35,301 nucleotides of DNA from Clostridiaceae bacterium (GTDB lineage Bacteria > Bacillota > Clostridia > Peptostreptococcales > Peptostreptococcaceae): positions 1 to 35,301 of the forward strand of contig CABIVQ010000031.1 of the NCBI GenBank assembly GCA_902362365.1, written 5' to 3'. Below, one piece after another: positions 15,663 through 27,400 of this stretch. Under the pieces are notes generated by a model, which saw only the letters and a program-made list of their open reading frames with translations, was not told the DNA's origin and made no database searches. Positions within the stretch are counted from its first letter, which is position 1, and every line of letters begins with the position of its first letter. A program made the translations under genes and the position numbers.

Positions 15663-18600
15663 TTAACTATATTCAATTTTCACCTTAGATCCTGATCCTG
15701 CTTCACTTGATGTAACCAGTAATTTGATTGGTACCCTATTTTTCAATTCTTCAACATGACTTATTATACCTACACTTAATTTATCACTATGTAGCCTCTC
15801 GAGAGATTCCATAACAATATCTAAAAGCTCAGCGTCCAAAGATCCGAATCCTTCATCTAAGAAGAAGAATTCCAACGGAGCACTTCCCTTTAATTGAATT
15901 TGAGATGATAACGCAAGAGCTAATGATAATGAAGTCAAGAATGTTTCTCCTCCTGAAAGAGTATCTACACTCCTTCTTTCTCCCCCATTAAAATTATCTC
16001 TCATAACAAAGTTTAACTTTTGATCTATCTCTAGAGCATATCTTCCCTTTGTTATAGCTTCTAATCGTTTAGATGCTTCAAGAGCTATATATTTTAACTG
16101 ATTCGTTGCAACATATTCAACAAATCTATTACCTTGTATTGTTTTATCTAAATCATCTAGTAAATCTACTTTATGTTGAACTTTTCTCATATCTTTAGTA
16201 AGCTCTTTTATTTTTTCTAAAGAATCTTTTAAACTATTTAATATATTTTGTTTTGCTCCAATCTCTTTAGAAATTTCTCCAATCTCTACTCTTAAAACAT
16301 AAATATTATTTTTTAATTCATCAAATTCTTCCTTCTTAATTCTTCTCCCTGCTAGCTTTTGTTTTAAATCATCAATTTTATAAGTTAATAATTTTTGTTC
16401 TTCTTCATATTCTAAAATTTCTTCAGCTAATCTTTTCTTATGATCATATTCTAATAATGCTCTCTTTACAGCATAAATACTTTCAAATTTATTATCATTT
16501 AATAGTTGATTCAACGTTTGTTCTTGTATTTTATGGTGATCTTTTGCAGTATTTAATCTTCCTTCTATGCTTTTTTTGTCGCCTAGGCATTTTTCATACT
16601 CTATTCTTTGCCCTTCTAACTTATGCTTTAATTCATCTTCTAACCTTGTTATCTTTTCTGCATATGCTTCTAATTTACTTAGTAACTCCTTAGCAGATTC
16701 TCCTTTAGTTATAGATATAAAATCTCTATATTTCTCATCTCTAAATCTACATTTTTCAGAATATAACTCTCTCGCTTTTATAAGCTCTAATTCTATTTTA
16801 TGTATCTTATCATCTAATGCCTTAATTTCTAAGTCAGACTTTTCTTTTATAGCTATTATTTCTGAGTACTCTCTATTTAAATCTTCTATAATTTTTTCAT
16901 TGTGATTTATTTCATCTACTTTTGCACTTAGATTAGAAACCTTTACTATAGATTTTAATCCTAAATACTCATCCTTTAGTTTCTTATACTTTATATCTAT
17001 TTCTTCTAAGTATAACTTCATTTCTTTTATAGATTTTTTATAGCTATTTAATTCTTCTAATATCTTAATTTCATCCTTTTCAATTTTGCTTTTATCTTCT
17101 TTTAATTTACTTATTTTTTGTTCTAAAGATTCTTTTTCATCATTCCATTTTTGAACACTATTTTTTAATAACTCTAAAACTCTATTCTCTGATTCTAATT
17201 TAGATAAAATTTCATTAGATTTTAATTCCCCAATTTTACTATGAAGTTCATTTAATTCCTTTAATTTTATTTTCTCAGCTGAAATATACTCACCATTTTT
17301 TAAGTTTAAATCTTCAAGATTTAAGCGATAAAGTTTATCTACACCATTTAACTTTTCTAACTTACCTTTAAGAAAATCTATCTCATCATCCTTACTTAAA
17401 ATTTCAATCTTTTCATGATGTCTTGAACCACATACTGGACATGGCATATCTTCCTTTAATTCTCTTCTAAGTTCTAATGCTAGATTTAAATATTTTAATT
17501 TGTCTATTTCTTTTTCTAAATCACTAATTTCTTTTTTATTAACCTCTAGCTTTTCACTTAATACAGCCATTTCTCTGCTATTGTTGTATTTTTTTTCTAG
17601 AATAACACTTACTTCATCTTGTAGAGTGCTTATTTTAATTTCGCTTTCTTTAACTGAATTTGATTTACTTCTTAATTCTGCAATATATTCTGTCTTAGAT
17701 AATATTTCTTCATTACTACCTGGGCATTTTTTCATTAATGATTCATGAGAGCTAATTAAATCCTCTAACTTTGAAGTTATACTTACCCTATCTCTCTCTA
17801 TATATTTACTCTTTAAACTTAACTCTTCAGTTTCTTTTGATAAATTATTCAATTTATCTAGATTTTGCGACTTTTCTTCACTTAATTTCATATACTCTTT
17901 TTCATAATCATAAGCTAAAAATATTTTTTGTTTAAGATCTGCACTTATTTTTAACTTAACTAACTTTTCTTCTTTATCCTTTAAATTCTTAATTATTACA
18001 TCTCTATTACTTTCTATATCTTTTCTATAAATTTCAGATGTTTTCTTTTCTTTACTTAACTGAATGCCTCTTTCTTTCATTTCTTTTATTTCTTCATTTA
18101 TAATGTTTAATTCTTCTTCTATTTTTAATGCATTATTAAGTTTTTCTTTATGCTCCATAAGTCTTGGCATTTTTTCATCCTTGATCTTATAGGCCTCTTC
18201 ATATCTGTTCTTAGTTAATATAAGCTCTTGATTTAAAATTCCTAAATTTCGTTCTAATTCTTCTACTTTTAAAGAATCATCCTGTATTTTCTTTTCTAAC
18301 TCTTGAACTACATATATATTAGGATTAACTCTCTCAGCATTTTCTGCATTTTCTAACTGAACTTTTTTATCTTTAATGTCATTTTGCTTTAAATCTAATT
18401 CTTTTTTTCTAATTTCATATTTTTCTAACTTAGTTTGTTCTTCAAAAACTTCTTTGCTTTCCTCATATTTTTTTTGTGCTAAATCTAATTTCTCATGTTC
18501 TTCTTTTTCTCTTAATTTTAATACATCTAATTCCTTTGAAGTATTTTCATATACTTCTACACTAACACCTTCAAATTGGTTCATTTTAACATTTAAATCT

Positions 18601-19193
18601 CTTAATTCAAGATTTTGCTCATTTTTTCTTTTTCTAACCTTTTCTATAAGTCCTCTTCCATACTTTTCAAGGTTAAATATTCTTTCGAGCATATCTCTTC
18701 TATCAGAACCCGTAAGCTTTAAAAACTCATTAAATTTACCTTGAGGTAAAACAACAGATCTTGTAAAATCATTTGCTGTTAAACCTACAACTTGAGTTAT
18801 TTTATCATTTACATCCTTAGCTTTATCAGCTAGTATAATTTCAGTTCCATCATTTTGCTTTTCTATTAGTCTAGCATAAGTAGTTTTAGTTCCTCCAACC
18901 TTGCTTCGACCTATTATTCTACTTACTTCATATCTTCTTTTTGCATTTTTACTTCCTATTTCAAATTCATAATTTACTACTGCTTCCTTACAAGCACTAT
19001 TTATAAATTCTTTTGTATTTCTAGATATATTTCCATACATGGCTATAGTTATAGCATCTAAGATTGTAGATTTACCACTTCCCGTATTGCCAAATATACC
19101 AAATAGTCCTCTTTCTATTAGCTTATCAAACTCTATTGTTTGCTCATCTATATAACTATTTAATCCACTTACTGTTAGCTTAATTGGTCTCAT
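15663..19193 (-). CDS. sbcC: SbcC, ATPase subunit of the SbcCD nuclease (Rad50-like)
   Basis: SbcC is the SMC-like ATPase that, with SbcD, opens hairpins and trims blocked DNA ends. Walker A is at residues 35-43 (GNTGSGKST). Two long coiled-coil arms follow, meeting at the zinc hook CPVCG (Cys585 and Cys588), almost exactly mid-protein. Near the C-terminus come the signature TLSGGETFL and Walker B FFFLDEGFGSLD. Length (1176) is normal. Many weak frames on the other strand are shadows of the Lys/Glu-rich coiled coil. Its ATG overlaps the end of sbcD by 14 bases, and it is the last gene of the seven-gene DNA-end-processing run. Confidence 0.96.
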   Translation of the reverse strand: MRPIKLTVSGLNSYIDEQTIEFDKLIERGLFGIFGNTGSGKSTILDAITIAMYGNISRNTKEFINSACKEAVVNYEFEIGSKNAKRRYEVSRIIGRSKVGGTKTTYARLIEKQNDGTEIILADKAKDVNDKITQVVGLTANDFTRSVVLPQGKFNEFLKLTGSDRRDMLERIFNLEKYGRGLIEKVRKRKNEQNLELRDLNVKMNQFEGVSVEVYENTSKELDVLKLREKEEHEKLDLAQKKYEESKEVFEEQTKLEKYEIRKKELDLKQNDIKDKKVQLENAENAERVNPNIYVVQELEKKIQDDSLKVEELERNLGILNQELILTKNRYEEAYKIKDEKMPRLMEHKEKLNNALKIEEELNIINEEIKEMKERGIQLSKEKKTSEIYRKDIESNRDVIIKNLKDKEEKLVKLKISADLKQKIFLAYDYEKEYMKLSEEKSQNLDKLNNLSKETEELSLKSKYIERDRVSITSKLEDLISSHESLMKKCPGSNEEILSKTEYIAELRSKSNSVKESEIKISTLQDEVSVILEKKYNNSREMAVLSEKLEVNKKEISDLEKEIDKLKYLNLALELRRELKEDMPCPVCGSRHHEKIEILSKDDEIDFLKGKLEKLNGVDKLYRLNLEDLNLKNGEYISAEKIKLKELNELHSKIGELKSNEILSKLESENRVLELLKNSVQKWNDEKESLEQKISKLKEDKSKIEKDEIKILEELNSYKKSIKEMKLYLEEIDIKYKKLKDEYLGLKSIVKVSNLSAKVDEINHNEKIIEDLNREYSEIIAIKEKSDLEIKALDDKIHKIELELIKARELYSEKCRFRDEKYRDFISITKGESAKELLSKLEAYAEKITRLEDELKHKLEGQRIEYEKCLGDKKSIEGRLNTAKDHHKIQEQTLNQLLNDNKFESIYAVKRALLEYDHKKRLAEEILEYEEEQKLLTYKIDDLKQKLAGRRIKKEEFDELKNNIYVLRVEIGEISKEIGAKQNILNSLKDSLEKIKELTKDMRKVQHKVDLLDDLDKTIQGNRFVEYVATNQLKYIALEASKRLEAITKGRYALEIDQKLNFVMRDNFNGGERRSVDTLSGGETFLTSLSLALALSSQIQLKGSAPLEFFFLDEGFGSLDAELLDIVMESLERLHSDKLSVGIISHVEELKNRVPIKLLVTSSEAGSGSKVKIEYS

Positions 19194-20394
19194 CTTCTAA
19201 ATCACCTTCTTCGCTTATTATATCTAAGAATAAATCCATAAGTTCTCCACGAGGGTCAAGTCCTGTACTAAATTGATAAAACTCTTTAAATAATTCCCCC
19301 ATGGATTTTTCATTTATATCTATTTCTTCTTCATTATATTCAGAAGTTATAATCGGCCTAATTTCTATAATATCATCTAGTAATTCCTTCATTTTTTTTA
19401 TTTCTGATTGACTTATTACATGTTCTGTTTTTATTTCAAAATAAGACCATATATTTCTATCTCGATTATCCTCACAAATTTTAATAGCTTCTTCTATGCC
19501 ATTGCATTTAAAGACTTCTATTGATTTATAATTTTTAAAATATATGCTTTGAATTATTGGACTTTCTCCAGCTTTTAAATCAACTATATTTGCTCCCTTT
19601 GCATAGCTTCTCTCATCCTTACTATATTGTAATGGTGAACCAGAGTAATAAGCATTCAATCTATGTGATGCTTTTTGTGGTTTATGTAAATGTCCTAATG
19701 CTATATACTGTGCTTTAGTAGGTAAGTCTTTCTTTTCTACTAATAAACTACCTCCAAGTTGTATAGGTCTTTCTGAATCTGTACCCTCTCCTCCTACAAC
19801 GAAAATATGAGATACAGCTATGTTTATTGTATCTTCTTCAAAATTTTCTTCTAGTTCTCTGAATAATTCTCCAACCCTCTCTGAGTAAGTTTTCTGTGCT
19901 TCTTCATCATTACTAGGATTTCCAATTGCCTCATTTAGTCTTTTTTCACTTGGATAAGGAAGTGTAATTATAGTTGCCTTCTCACCTTTAATTTCTACTT
20001 TTAAGCAACCTTCCTTTGCTTCTAGAATTTCAAACCCCTCATATTTTGCTTTTTCTGTAGAACTTAAAGGATATCCTAATACTATTATCCCTTGCTCATG
20101 TGCAAGAGGTGTAATTGCAGCTAGCCTTTCTGGATTGTCATGGTTTCCAGAAATAATTAGCACACATCTTTCACCATTATTTGCTAGCCTTGATACAGTT
20201 TTATAAAATAATTTTTCTGCTTGAGCAGGGGGATTAGATGTATCATATATATCTCCTGCTATTATAATCATATCTATATCATTATCATTTACTAGCTTTA
20301 CAAAATCATCGCAAAACTGTTCCTGCTCTTCAAGCCTTGAGTGGCCATCTAGGCTTTTGCCTAGATGCCAATCTGATGTATGAATAAATTTCAT
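19180..20394 (-). CDS. sbcD: SbcD, nuclease subunit of SbcCD (Mre11-like)
   Basis: This manganese-dependent 3'-5' exonuclease and endonuclease partners SbcC. The metallophosphoesterase motifs are complete: SDWHLG with Asp8 and His10, AGDIYDT, SGNHDNPERL, VSHIFV and LGHLHKPQ. A C-terminal capping and SbcC-binding region takes up residues about 280-404. Length (404) is typical. A GGAGG sits before the ATG, which lies 25 bases after the addA stop. The 14-base overlap with sbcC indicates translational coupling. Confidence 0.96.
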   Translation of the reverse strand: MKFIHTSDWHLGKSLDGHSRLEEQEQFCDDFVKLVNDNDIDMIIIAGDIYDTSNPPAQAEKLFYKTVSRLANNGERCVLIISGNHDNPERLAAITPLAHEQGIIVLGYPLSSTEKAKYEGFEILEAKEGCLKVEIKGEKATIITLPYPSEKRLNEAIGNPSNDEEAQKTYSERVGELFRELEENFEEDTINIAVSHIFVVGGEGTDSERPIQLGGSLLVEKKDLPTKAQYIALGHLHKPQKASHRLNAYYSGSPLQYSKDERSYAKGANIVDLKAGESPIIQSIYFKNYKSIEVFKCNGIEEAIKICEDNRDRNIWSYFEIKTEHVISQSEIKKMKELLDDIIEIRPIITSEYNEEEIDINEKSMGELFKEFYQFSTGLDPRGELMDLFLDIISEEGDLEDETN

Positions 20395-20419
20395 ATTAAT
20401 CCTCCTTCAACTTTATACT

Positions 20420-23400
20420 TTAATAATATAAAGCTTCATCTATACCAAATAAGTAAATACATTTCTCTTTAACATTCTTACCAGTAAGCCTTTCTAAAGC
20501 TTCTGAGTATAATTCTAATTGTTTTTTATATTTATTTACTACATCTACTTTATTTTCTTCATTTACAAAGTCTGTTTTATAATCAACTAATACTATTTCT
20601 CCATTTTCTTCAAAATAAGCATCTATTATACCTCTCAGCATTAATGTTTCTTTATCATAAACATTATTGTCTTCATGTAATAAATCTTCATAAATGTATA
20701 CATCCGCCATTCTTACTTGAGTATAAATAGCTTGTTCTCTTTTTATAAAATCAGAGTTAAGCATCCTTTGTCCTATACTTGATTTAAAGAATTTATATAT
20801 CTTAAATGGATTTATAACTACTGACTGTTTTTCACTTATTATTCCTTTTTTAATAAATCCCTCTATTTGCTCTTTTATCTCGTATATATTATTTACCTTA
20901 TCTAAATCTAGTACTTGCATTATTAAATGAACTATAGTACCTCTCTCAGCACCACTTATTTTACTTTTTTCTTGAGTTTCTTGAATAAATAGTGGTTTTT
21001 TTAATACTGTTCTTTGATTAAATAAACTTTGAGAGAAATCTTCCTCATGAGTATTTTGTATTTTCTTAATTTCTGTAACTGATATACTTGCTGGTTTAGT
21101 CACACTAAATTTGTATGGATACTCATAATTTAACTTTTCCTTTATGTCTTCATAATAATCTGTACTTGCCTCGTTTAGATCTATATTTTCTAATATTTCT
21201 TCGATACTATCTTCTACGACCTCTCCTTTCGTTTCCAGAAGAATATCTTCCTTGTTCCAAAGCTTTGCATTCCACTTTGATGGATGATCTTCTATGTGTG
21301 TTACATTTACGTTAATACTTTCTCTTACATTTTCTAAATCTCTATGCTTTAATACAGATGGCATTATCCAATCTAAGAAATTTTTACCTTTTAATATATC
21401 ATATTGAGATATTGTTTTTGAACCATCTAAGTTAGATGACCATTTCTTTACACTATCCTCTATTTTTTTAGTTGACCCTGTTATTATTAGCTTTTCTTTT
21501 GGTCTAGTAAATGCAACATATAATACCCTCATTTCTTCTGATAAATTTTCTATATTTATTTTGTTTTTCAAGGCTTCCTTAGCTATACTAGGGAAGGAGA
21601 TTCTTCTTTCAAAGTCTACAAGTTGAGGTCCATATCCTAATGAGTGATGATAAAGTATATTTTTCTTAAAATCCTGAGTATTAAAGTTTTTGCCCATACC
21701 ACTACAAATGACTACAGGGAACTCTAGTCCTTTACTTTTATGTATACTCATTATTCTAACTACATCAGCATTTTCACCAAGAGTTTTGGCACTTCCCATA
21801 TCTGTATTAGATTTTTTTAATTTACTTATAAAGTTTATAAAATTAAATATTCCTTTGAAACTTGTTTCTTCAAATTGCTTTGCTCTTTCGAATAAGATTT
21901 TCAAGTTTGCTTGTCTTTGACTTCCTCCAGGCAATGCACCTACATATGCATAGTAACCTGTTTTAGTGTATAAATACCATAAAAATTCATCTGTACTCAT
22001 GTATAAAGACTTTTCCTTAAAATCTCTTAATTTTGCCAAGAAAATCTGAGCTTTCCTTATATTACTGTCTTCTGGCATTATAGAAGTATCTATTATCTTA
22101 TTAACATCCATTCCTTTACTAGAATCAGTGTAATTTATATCTTGATTTTCAGGTTCAATATTAATTTGTCCAAACTCATTAAAATCACTAAAGAAACTAA
22201 ATTCACTAATATCTCTAATAGAATCTATATCTTCTAATTCTGAGTATGCTTGTCTTAATTCTATACTCACTTCATTGTTATCTTCATCTTCAAAACCATC
22301 TACACTTACTTCTAACACTCTTTCATAAGCAAAGTCCTCTAAAGCTTCATAGAAACTTTTCTCTTTATCTTCTAATCTTATATCTATAAGCTCTTCTGGA
22401 GTAAAACCAAACATAGGGGATTTTAATACTGCTAGCAGCGGAATATCTTGAAGAGGATTATCTATAATTTGAAGAAGTGACATTATAGTCTTTATTTCTA
22501 TAGTATCAAAGTATCCTACTCCAATATCAGCGTAAGTAGGTATGTCCATATTCATAAGTTCATCTGCAAAAACTGGTGCCCATGCTGAAGTTGCTCTAAG
22601 AAGTATTACTATATCTTTAAATTTAACTTCTCTATATGCATCTAGTTTTTTATCATAAACCATTTGAACTTTGCCATCTTCTTTTGGTGTCATCAAGTCC
22701 TTTATTATTTTCCCAACCATCCTTGCTTCAAGTTGAATATTATCAATTTCCTCTTCATCTTGTCTTTCTTCAGAATTTTCTTCTAAGTCTTCTACTTTAC
22801 TTTTTTGAATTATATGTATTTCAGTAGGTCCTCCCACTATAGCATTTTCATTATCATTTTCTTTAAAAGTGGCACCTAAGTTTAATCTTTCCTTTTCTGT
22901 ATACTCTATTTCACCTATATTTTTACTCATTATATTTTCGAAAATATAATTGGCAGAGTCTAATACCTCCGCTCTACTTCTAAAATTCTTATATAGCATT
23001 ATTTTTCTATATAAACTACCTTCCGTTATTCCATACGTTTCATATTTTTCTTGAAAAATTTCTGGCTTTGCTTGTCTAAATCTATATATACTTTGTTTAA
23101 CATCTCCAACCATAAATCTATTTGGAGTTTCTATTTTGGCAATAGTACTTAGTAATACTTCTTGTACTAAATTACTATCTTGATACTCATCTATAAATAT
23201 TTCATAAAACTTGTCTCTATATGCTAAAGCTACATCTGATGGTATAGAATTTCCATGCTCATCAGTTAGTATCTTTCCATCTTCATCTCGCTCTGTTAAT
23301 ATTCTTAATGCGAAATGTTCTATATCATTAAAATCTATAATTCCTTTTTCTCTTTTTCTTTTAGAATATTCTTCTTCAAACTTTACTATTGTACTAGATA

Positions 23401-24439
23401 TAGACTTTACTATAGGATAAAGATATTTTATTTCTTCTTTTATACTATCTGAATCCTTGTAAAAACTACTTTGTATAATATCCTCTAGAGATTTTTTAGC
23501 TTTATCTCTTATACTTTTTGCCTTATCTTTTGCTTCTTTTATATATATAGGTGCATCTTTGGGTATTCTTTTTACACCTTTTACATAATTTTCAAAGCAC
23601 ATAGATGACATTGCTCTATAAGCTTCATCCCACGATGTACTACAAGCATTTAATAAATCTTTCACTCTTAAATACTCTAATTTTAATTTATCTGTAAAAG
23701 TTTCTAGCTCTATTATATCTTCTACTTCTTCTAAAGCTTTTTTCATACTAACTTCTATACCACTTACTTCTATTCTTACAGTATCTAATATAGATTTAGC
23801 CCATGCTGAATTTTTAAATTTAAAGTCTTCATCTATATTAAAATCTTCTGCAGATTTAATTAACCATTCTTCTGGATAAGGAGATGCCATTGCAAAAGAG
23901 TATATACTAAGAATGATATTTTGCAGTTCATTATCTCCTCTTTTTTCTGCATAACTTTCTACTAAATTTAAAAACCCTTGATCTTTAGATTTATAAAGTT
24001 CTTCAAATACGTCTTCTAAAGCTTCACTCTTAAGTATTGTACATTCTGTCGTGTCTCCTATTCTAAAGTTAGGATCTAAATTTATTTTATGGAAGTTTGA
24101 TTTTATAACTTCTAAACAAAATGAGTGTATTGTTGTTATACTTGCTTTATTTAGTAATATAAGTTGGTTTTGTAAATGAGTATTTTCAGGATTTTTATCT
24201 AGGGCTTTACCTATAGCATCTCCTACCCTTTCTCGCATCTCTGATGCAGCTGCATTAGTAAATGTAACTACAAGTAATTTATCTATATCAATTGGATTTT
24301 CTTTTTCAGTTATCATCTGTATTATACGCTCAACAAGTACTGCCGTTTTTCCCGATCCTGCAGCAGCTGCTACTAGTAGATTAGAATTTCTACTATCTAT
24401 AACTGATTGCTGTTCTACTGTCCATTTAGGAGAACTCAT
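20420..24439 (-). CDS. addA: AddA, helicase-nuclease subunit of AddAB
   Basis: AddA is the 3'-5' motor and one of two nucleases of the complex that resects double-strand breaks for RecA and degrades linear DNA. The protein shows the Q-motif WTVEQQ, Walker A at residues 25-32 (AAAGSGKT), Walker B in IFIDEYQDSN, the motif V region IMSIHKSKGLEFPVVI, and motif VI LYVAFTRPKEKL. A C-terminal PD-(D/E)XK nuclease is present with RGIIDAYF and VLVDYKTDF. At 1339 residues it is slightly longer than the Bacillus protein. Its ATG overlaps the addB stop by one base (TAATG), with AAGGGAGAG before it, so the two are translationally coupled. Confidence 0.96.
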   Translation of the reverse strand: MSSPKWTVEQQSVIDSRNSNLLVAAAAGSGKTAVLVERIIQMITEKENPIDIDKLLVVTFTNAAASEMRERVGDAIGKALDKNPENTHLQNQLILLNKASITTIHSFCLEVIKSNFHKINLDPNFRIGDTTECTILKSEALEDVFEELYKSKDQGFLNLVESYAEKRGDNELQNIILSIYSFAMASPYPEEWLIKSAEDFNIDEDFKFKNSAWAKSILDTVRIEVSGIEVSMKKALEEVEDIIELETFTDKLKLEYLRVKDLLNACSTSWDEAYRAMSSMCFENYVKGVKRIPKDAPIYIKEAKDKAKSIRDKAKKSLEDIIQSSFYKDSDSIKEEIKYLYPIVKSISSTIVKFEEEYSKRKREKGIIDFNDIEHFALRILTERDEDGKILTDEHGNSIPSDVALAYRDKFYEIFIDEYQDSNLVQEVLLSTIAKIETPNRFMVGDVKQSIYRFRQAKPEIFQEKYETYGITEGSLYRKIMLYKNFRSRAEVLDSANYIFENIMSKNIGEIEYTEKERLNLGATFKENDNENAIVGGPTEIHIIQKSKVEDLEENSEERQDEEEIDNIQLEARMVGKIIKDLMTPKEDGKVQMVYDKKLDAYREVKFKDIVILLRATSAWAPVFADELMNMDIPTYADIGVGYFDTIEIKTIMSLLQIIDNPLQDIPLLAVLKSPMFGFTPEELIDIRLEDKEKSFYEALEDFAYERVLEVSVDGFEDEDNNEVSIELRQAYSELEDIDSIRDISEFSFFSDFNEFGQINIEPENQDINYTDSSKGMDVNKIIDTSIMPEDSNIRKAQIFLAKLRDFKEKSLYMSTDEFLWYLYTKTGYYAYVGALPGGSQRQANLKILFERAKQFEETSFKGIFNFINFISKLKKSNTDMGSAKTLGENADVVRIMSIHKSKGLEFPVVICSGMGKNFNTQDFKKNILYHHSLGYGPQLVDFERRISFPSIAKEALKNKINIENLSEEMRVLYVAFTRPKEKLIITGSTKKIEDSVKKWSSNLDGSKTISQYDILKGKNFLDWIMPSVLKHRDLENVRESINVNVTHIEDHPSKWNAKLWNKEDILLETKGEVVEDSIEEILENIDLNEASTDYYEDIKEKLNYEYPYKFSVTKPASISVTEIKKIQNTHEEDFSQSLFNQRTVLKKPLFIQETQEKSKISGAERGTIVHLIMQVLDLDKVNNIYEIKEQIEGFIKKGIISEKQSVVINPFKIYKFFKSSIGQRMLNSDFIKREQAIYTQVRMADVYIYEDLLHEDNNVYDKETLMLRGIIDAYFEENGEIVLVDYKTDFVNEENKVDVVNKYKKQLELYSEALERLTGKNVKEKCIYLFGIDEALYY

Positions 24440-27400
24440 TACTTTATCTCTCCCTTCATTAACTTAATAACTTCATCATTATCTTTATTATTTAAAATTC
24501 TATATTTATTTTCCTTCATTGTAGTGTCAAACTGACAAATAGCTGAATAACTACAGAAGTCACAAGAAGTTCCATTTTTATTTTTATATGGGTCTATATT
24601 AATATTTCCACTAACCATTTCCCCACATAAATTTTTGACTGTACTTTTTACATAATTTCTAAGTACATCAAATTCTTCATAACTTACACCATTAGTATTT
24701 TTACCTATACCTCCATCCTTAGTTAGGTTAGCAGGTATTACTAAAGATGACTTTCTTTCTCCATCTGCCAAAGACTTATCCATCTCTTTTATGATATGAG
24801 CATCTTTTATTATTAAACCTTTCATCCTCATATCTTTAAGTATAGCCTCTCTAACTTCTTCATCATCTTTATCTTCGTTAAATTTAGCTATAGGATTATC
24901 AATTCTACAATATAAAATTGCTGCTGGATTTAAATTACCATCTCCTCTATTTGCACTTTCAAGTATTGCATCTAAATAAACTAATAATTGTAATTGAAGA
25001 CCGTAATACACATCACTTAAACTTATAGATTTATTTCCAGACTTATAATCTACTATTCTTATATACTTATCTTCATTTTCTTCAAATTCATCTACTCTAT
25101 CGATTTTTCCTATTAAGTTTATTTCATCACCATTATCTAAAACTAATTTTATTGGTGGATATTTTCCATTAAATCCAAACTCAACTTCATAATCAATTGG
25201 TTCAAATGACCCTTGCTTTATTTGCTCTGCAATCACATTTAGTGCAGCAACTAGCATATTTTTTAATCTAAATGCTAGATACTTATATCTTTCAGAACTA
25301 TTCAGTATATACCCAGGTATTTTATCGACTATTTCATCAACTAATATAGATACTTTATCTTGTATATATTTAATATCTACATCCTTCCACTGTAAGTTAT
25401 CTTTTGAAAGAGATTTTGAAAAGTTTTCTAGTATATTATGTATAAAGTTTCCTAAGTCAGGAGCTGTAAAAGAGTACTCTTTTCTTTCCTTTGCCTTTAG
25501 TCCATATTGAATAAAATATGCAAATGGGCATTGTGCGTACTTTTCAACTCTAGACACACTTAATAAACTATTTTGGTATAGTTTTTTAATCTTTTCTTCT
25601 TCTACCTTGCTTACTTGATTTGTATAATTAAGTCCTGATATAACTTTTTTAGATATATAGCTATATTCATTATCTTGAATAAAATATCTATATACATCTA
25701 ACCAAATATCTTTTATCTCTTTTCTATCTTCAAAATCTTTTATTGCATTTATTAGATTATTAAATGTAGGTGCTTTAACTGTTATTTTTCTTAATATTTC
25801 TTCATTAGTCATATCTTCTTCATCTATTAGATAACTTATATTGCTTATATTGGGGAAGATTTTCTTTAATCTAGATACTATAACAGATGGCCTTAAAGTT
25901 TTTCCTTCATGATCTGATATAGGATAAGTAACTATTAAATTTTCACTAGTAGATGTAAGAGCTTTATATACTAAAAACTGCTCTTCAAATGTTTTAGTTT
26001 TACTATCTATATCAACTTCTACACCTTTTTCTCCTAAACTTTCTCTATCATTATCACTTAATAAACCATTATCTTTTGCTATAAGTGGAAAAATACCATC
26101 AGTTGTACCTATTAAATAAAGGTATTTAGTATTTGAATTTTTCATCCTATCTACACTACTTACAAGAACTTGGTCAATACTTGGTGGAACTAATCCTAAT
26201 TCATATTCATCAAATCCTAAACTTATAAGTCTTATAAATTCTTCTAAGGATTTTTTTTCATCTCCCATAATCTCAACCATTTGATCAAGAATATCTACTA
26301 CTATATCCCAAACTTGAGAGTACTGATTTGCAATATCTAGTTCACCCTTATCTTTAAAATTAAAGATTAATTTTTCAATAGTATTAGGCATGTCTATATC
26401 TAATAAAAATTCATATACATATTGGCATAACTCTTGAACTGTTTTTTTACCAACCAGCTTATTTTGAAGCTTAATTATTGGTGATATTACTCTACTCTTT
26501 ATTTCGTTTATTCTCTCTTTTAAAGATATCTCATAATCACTTTCTTCTATATTATAATTGCCATTTATTCTATAATTCCATTTTTCTTCAAACCATTTCT
26601 TTCCTCTTATTCCATTGGCAAGCACATAGTTTTCAAGTAAACTTATGTCATCATTATCAATTCCTATAAGACCACTTTTTAAGTATCTAAACATAGTCTC
26701 ATAGCTATATCTTCTATTTTTCATTTCTAGTGCAGATATAATTAAAACTATTATTGGATTACTTTTAGCTTCTCTTTTTTTATCTATAAAGTTTGGTATG
26801 TTATACTCATTAAAAATAGAGTGAACTAAAAAATCATATCTATTTAAGTCTCTAGTTGCTATCGTTATATCTTTATACCTAACTTTTTTATCCCTTACTA
26901 GGTGTACTATTTCTCTTGCTATTTCTTCTACTTCAGAATATGAGTTATTAAATTCTTTTATATGTATATTCTTAGTTTCTTCTTCATAAACTTTATATGG
27001 ATAAGCACTATAATATCGTTCTAAATGATGTAATTCTTTATTACCTTTAAACCTCTGTATAGTCCCATTATTTAAGTTTATTGGCTTGTCTATTTTTACG
27101 CCTTCTTCTAATGCTAACCTACTTAGTCTCTCGTAAGTAAATTTAGTTCTTGAGAAAGAATCTGTTTTGTTATATGAGAAGTTTGCTACACTATCTACTG
27201 TAAGAGACATGTTTACTTCTTTGGCCTTGTGCAATATACTTCTTAATACTCTATACTGATTAGGTGTAAAACCAGTAAACTCATCTATATAAATATAACA
27301 TCCATCAAAATATGAACAAGCTTCAATTTTATCAGCTAGTAAATTAAGCATATCTTGAGAATCTACATATTTTTCATGTAATTTATTTTCAAAGGCCTCA

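Noticed and set aside
16457..18744. Plus-strand frames within sbcC
   Set aside because: They are shadows of the Lys/Glu-rich coiled-coil coding region: Ser/Phe/Leu-rich, with no start signals.
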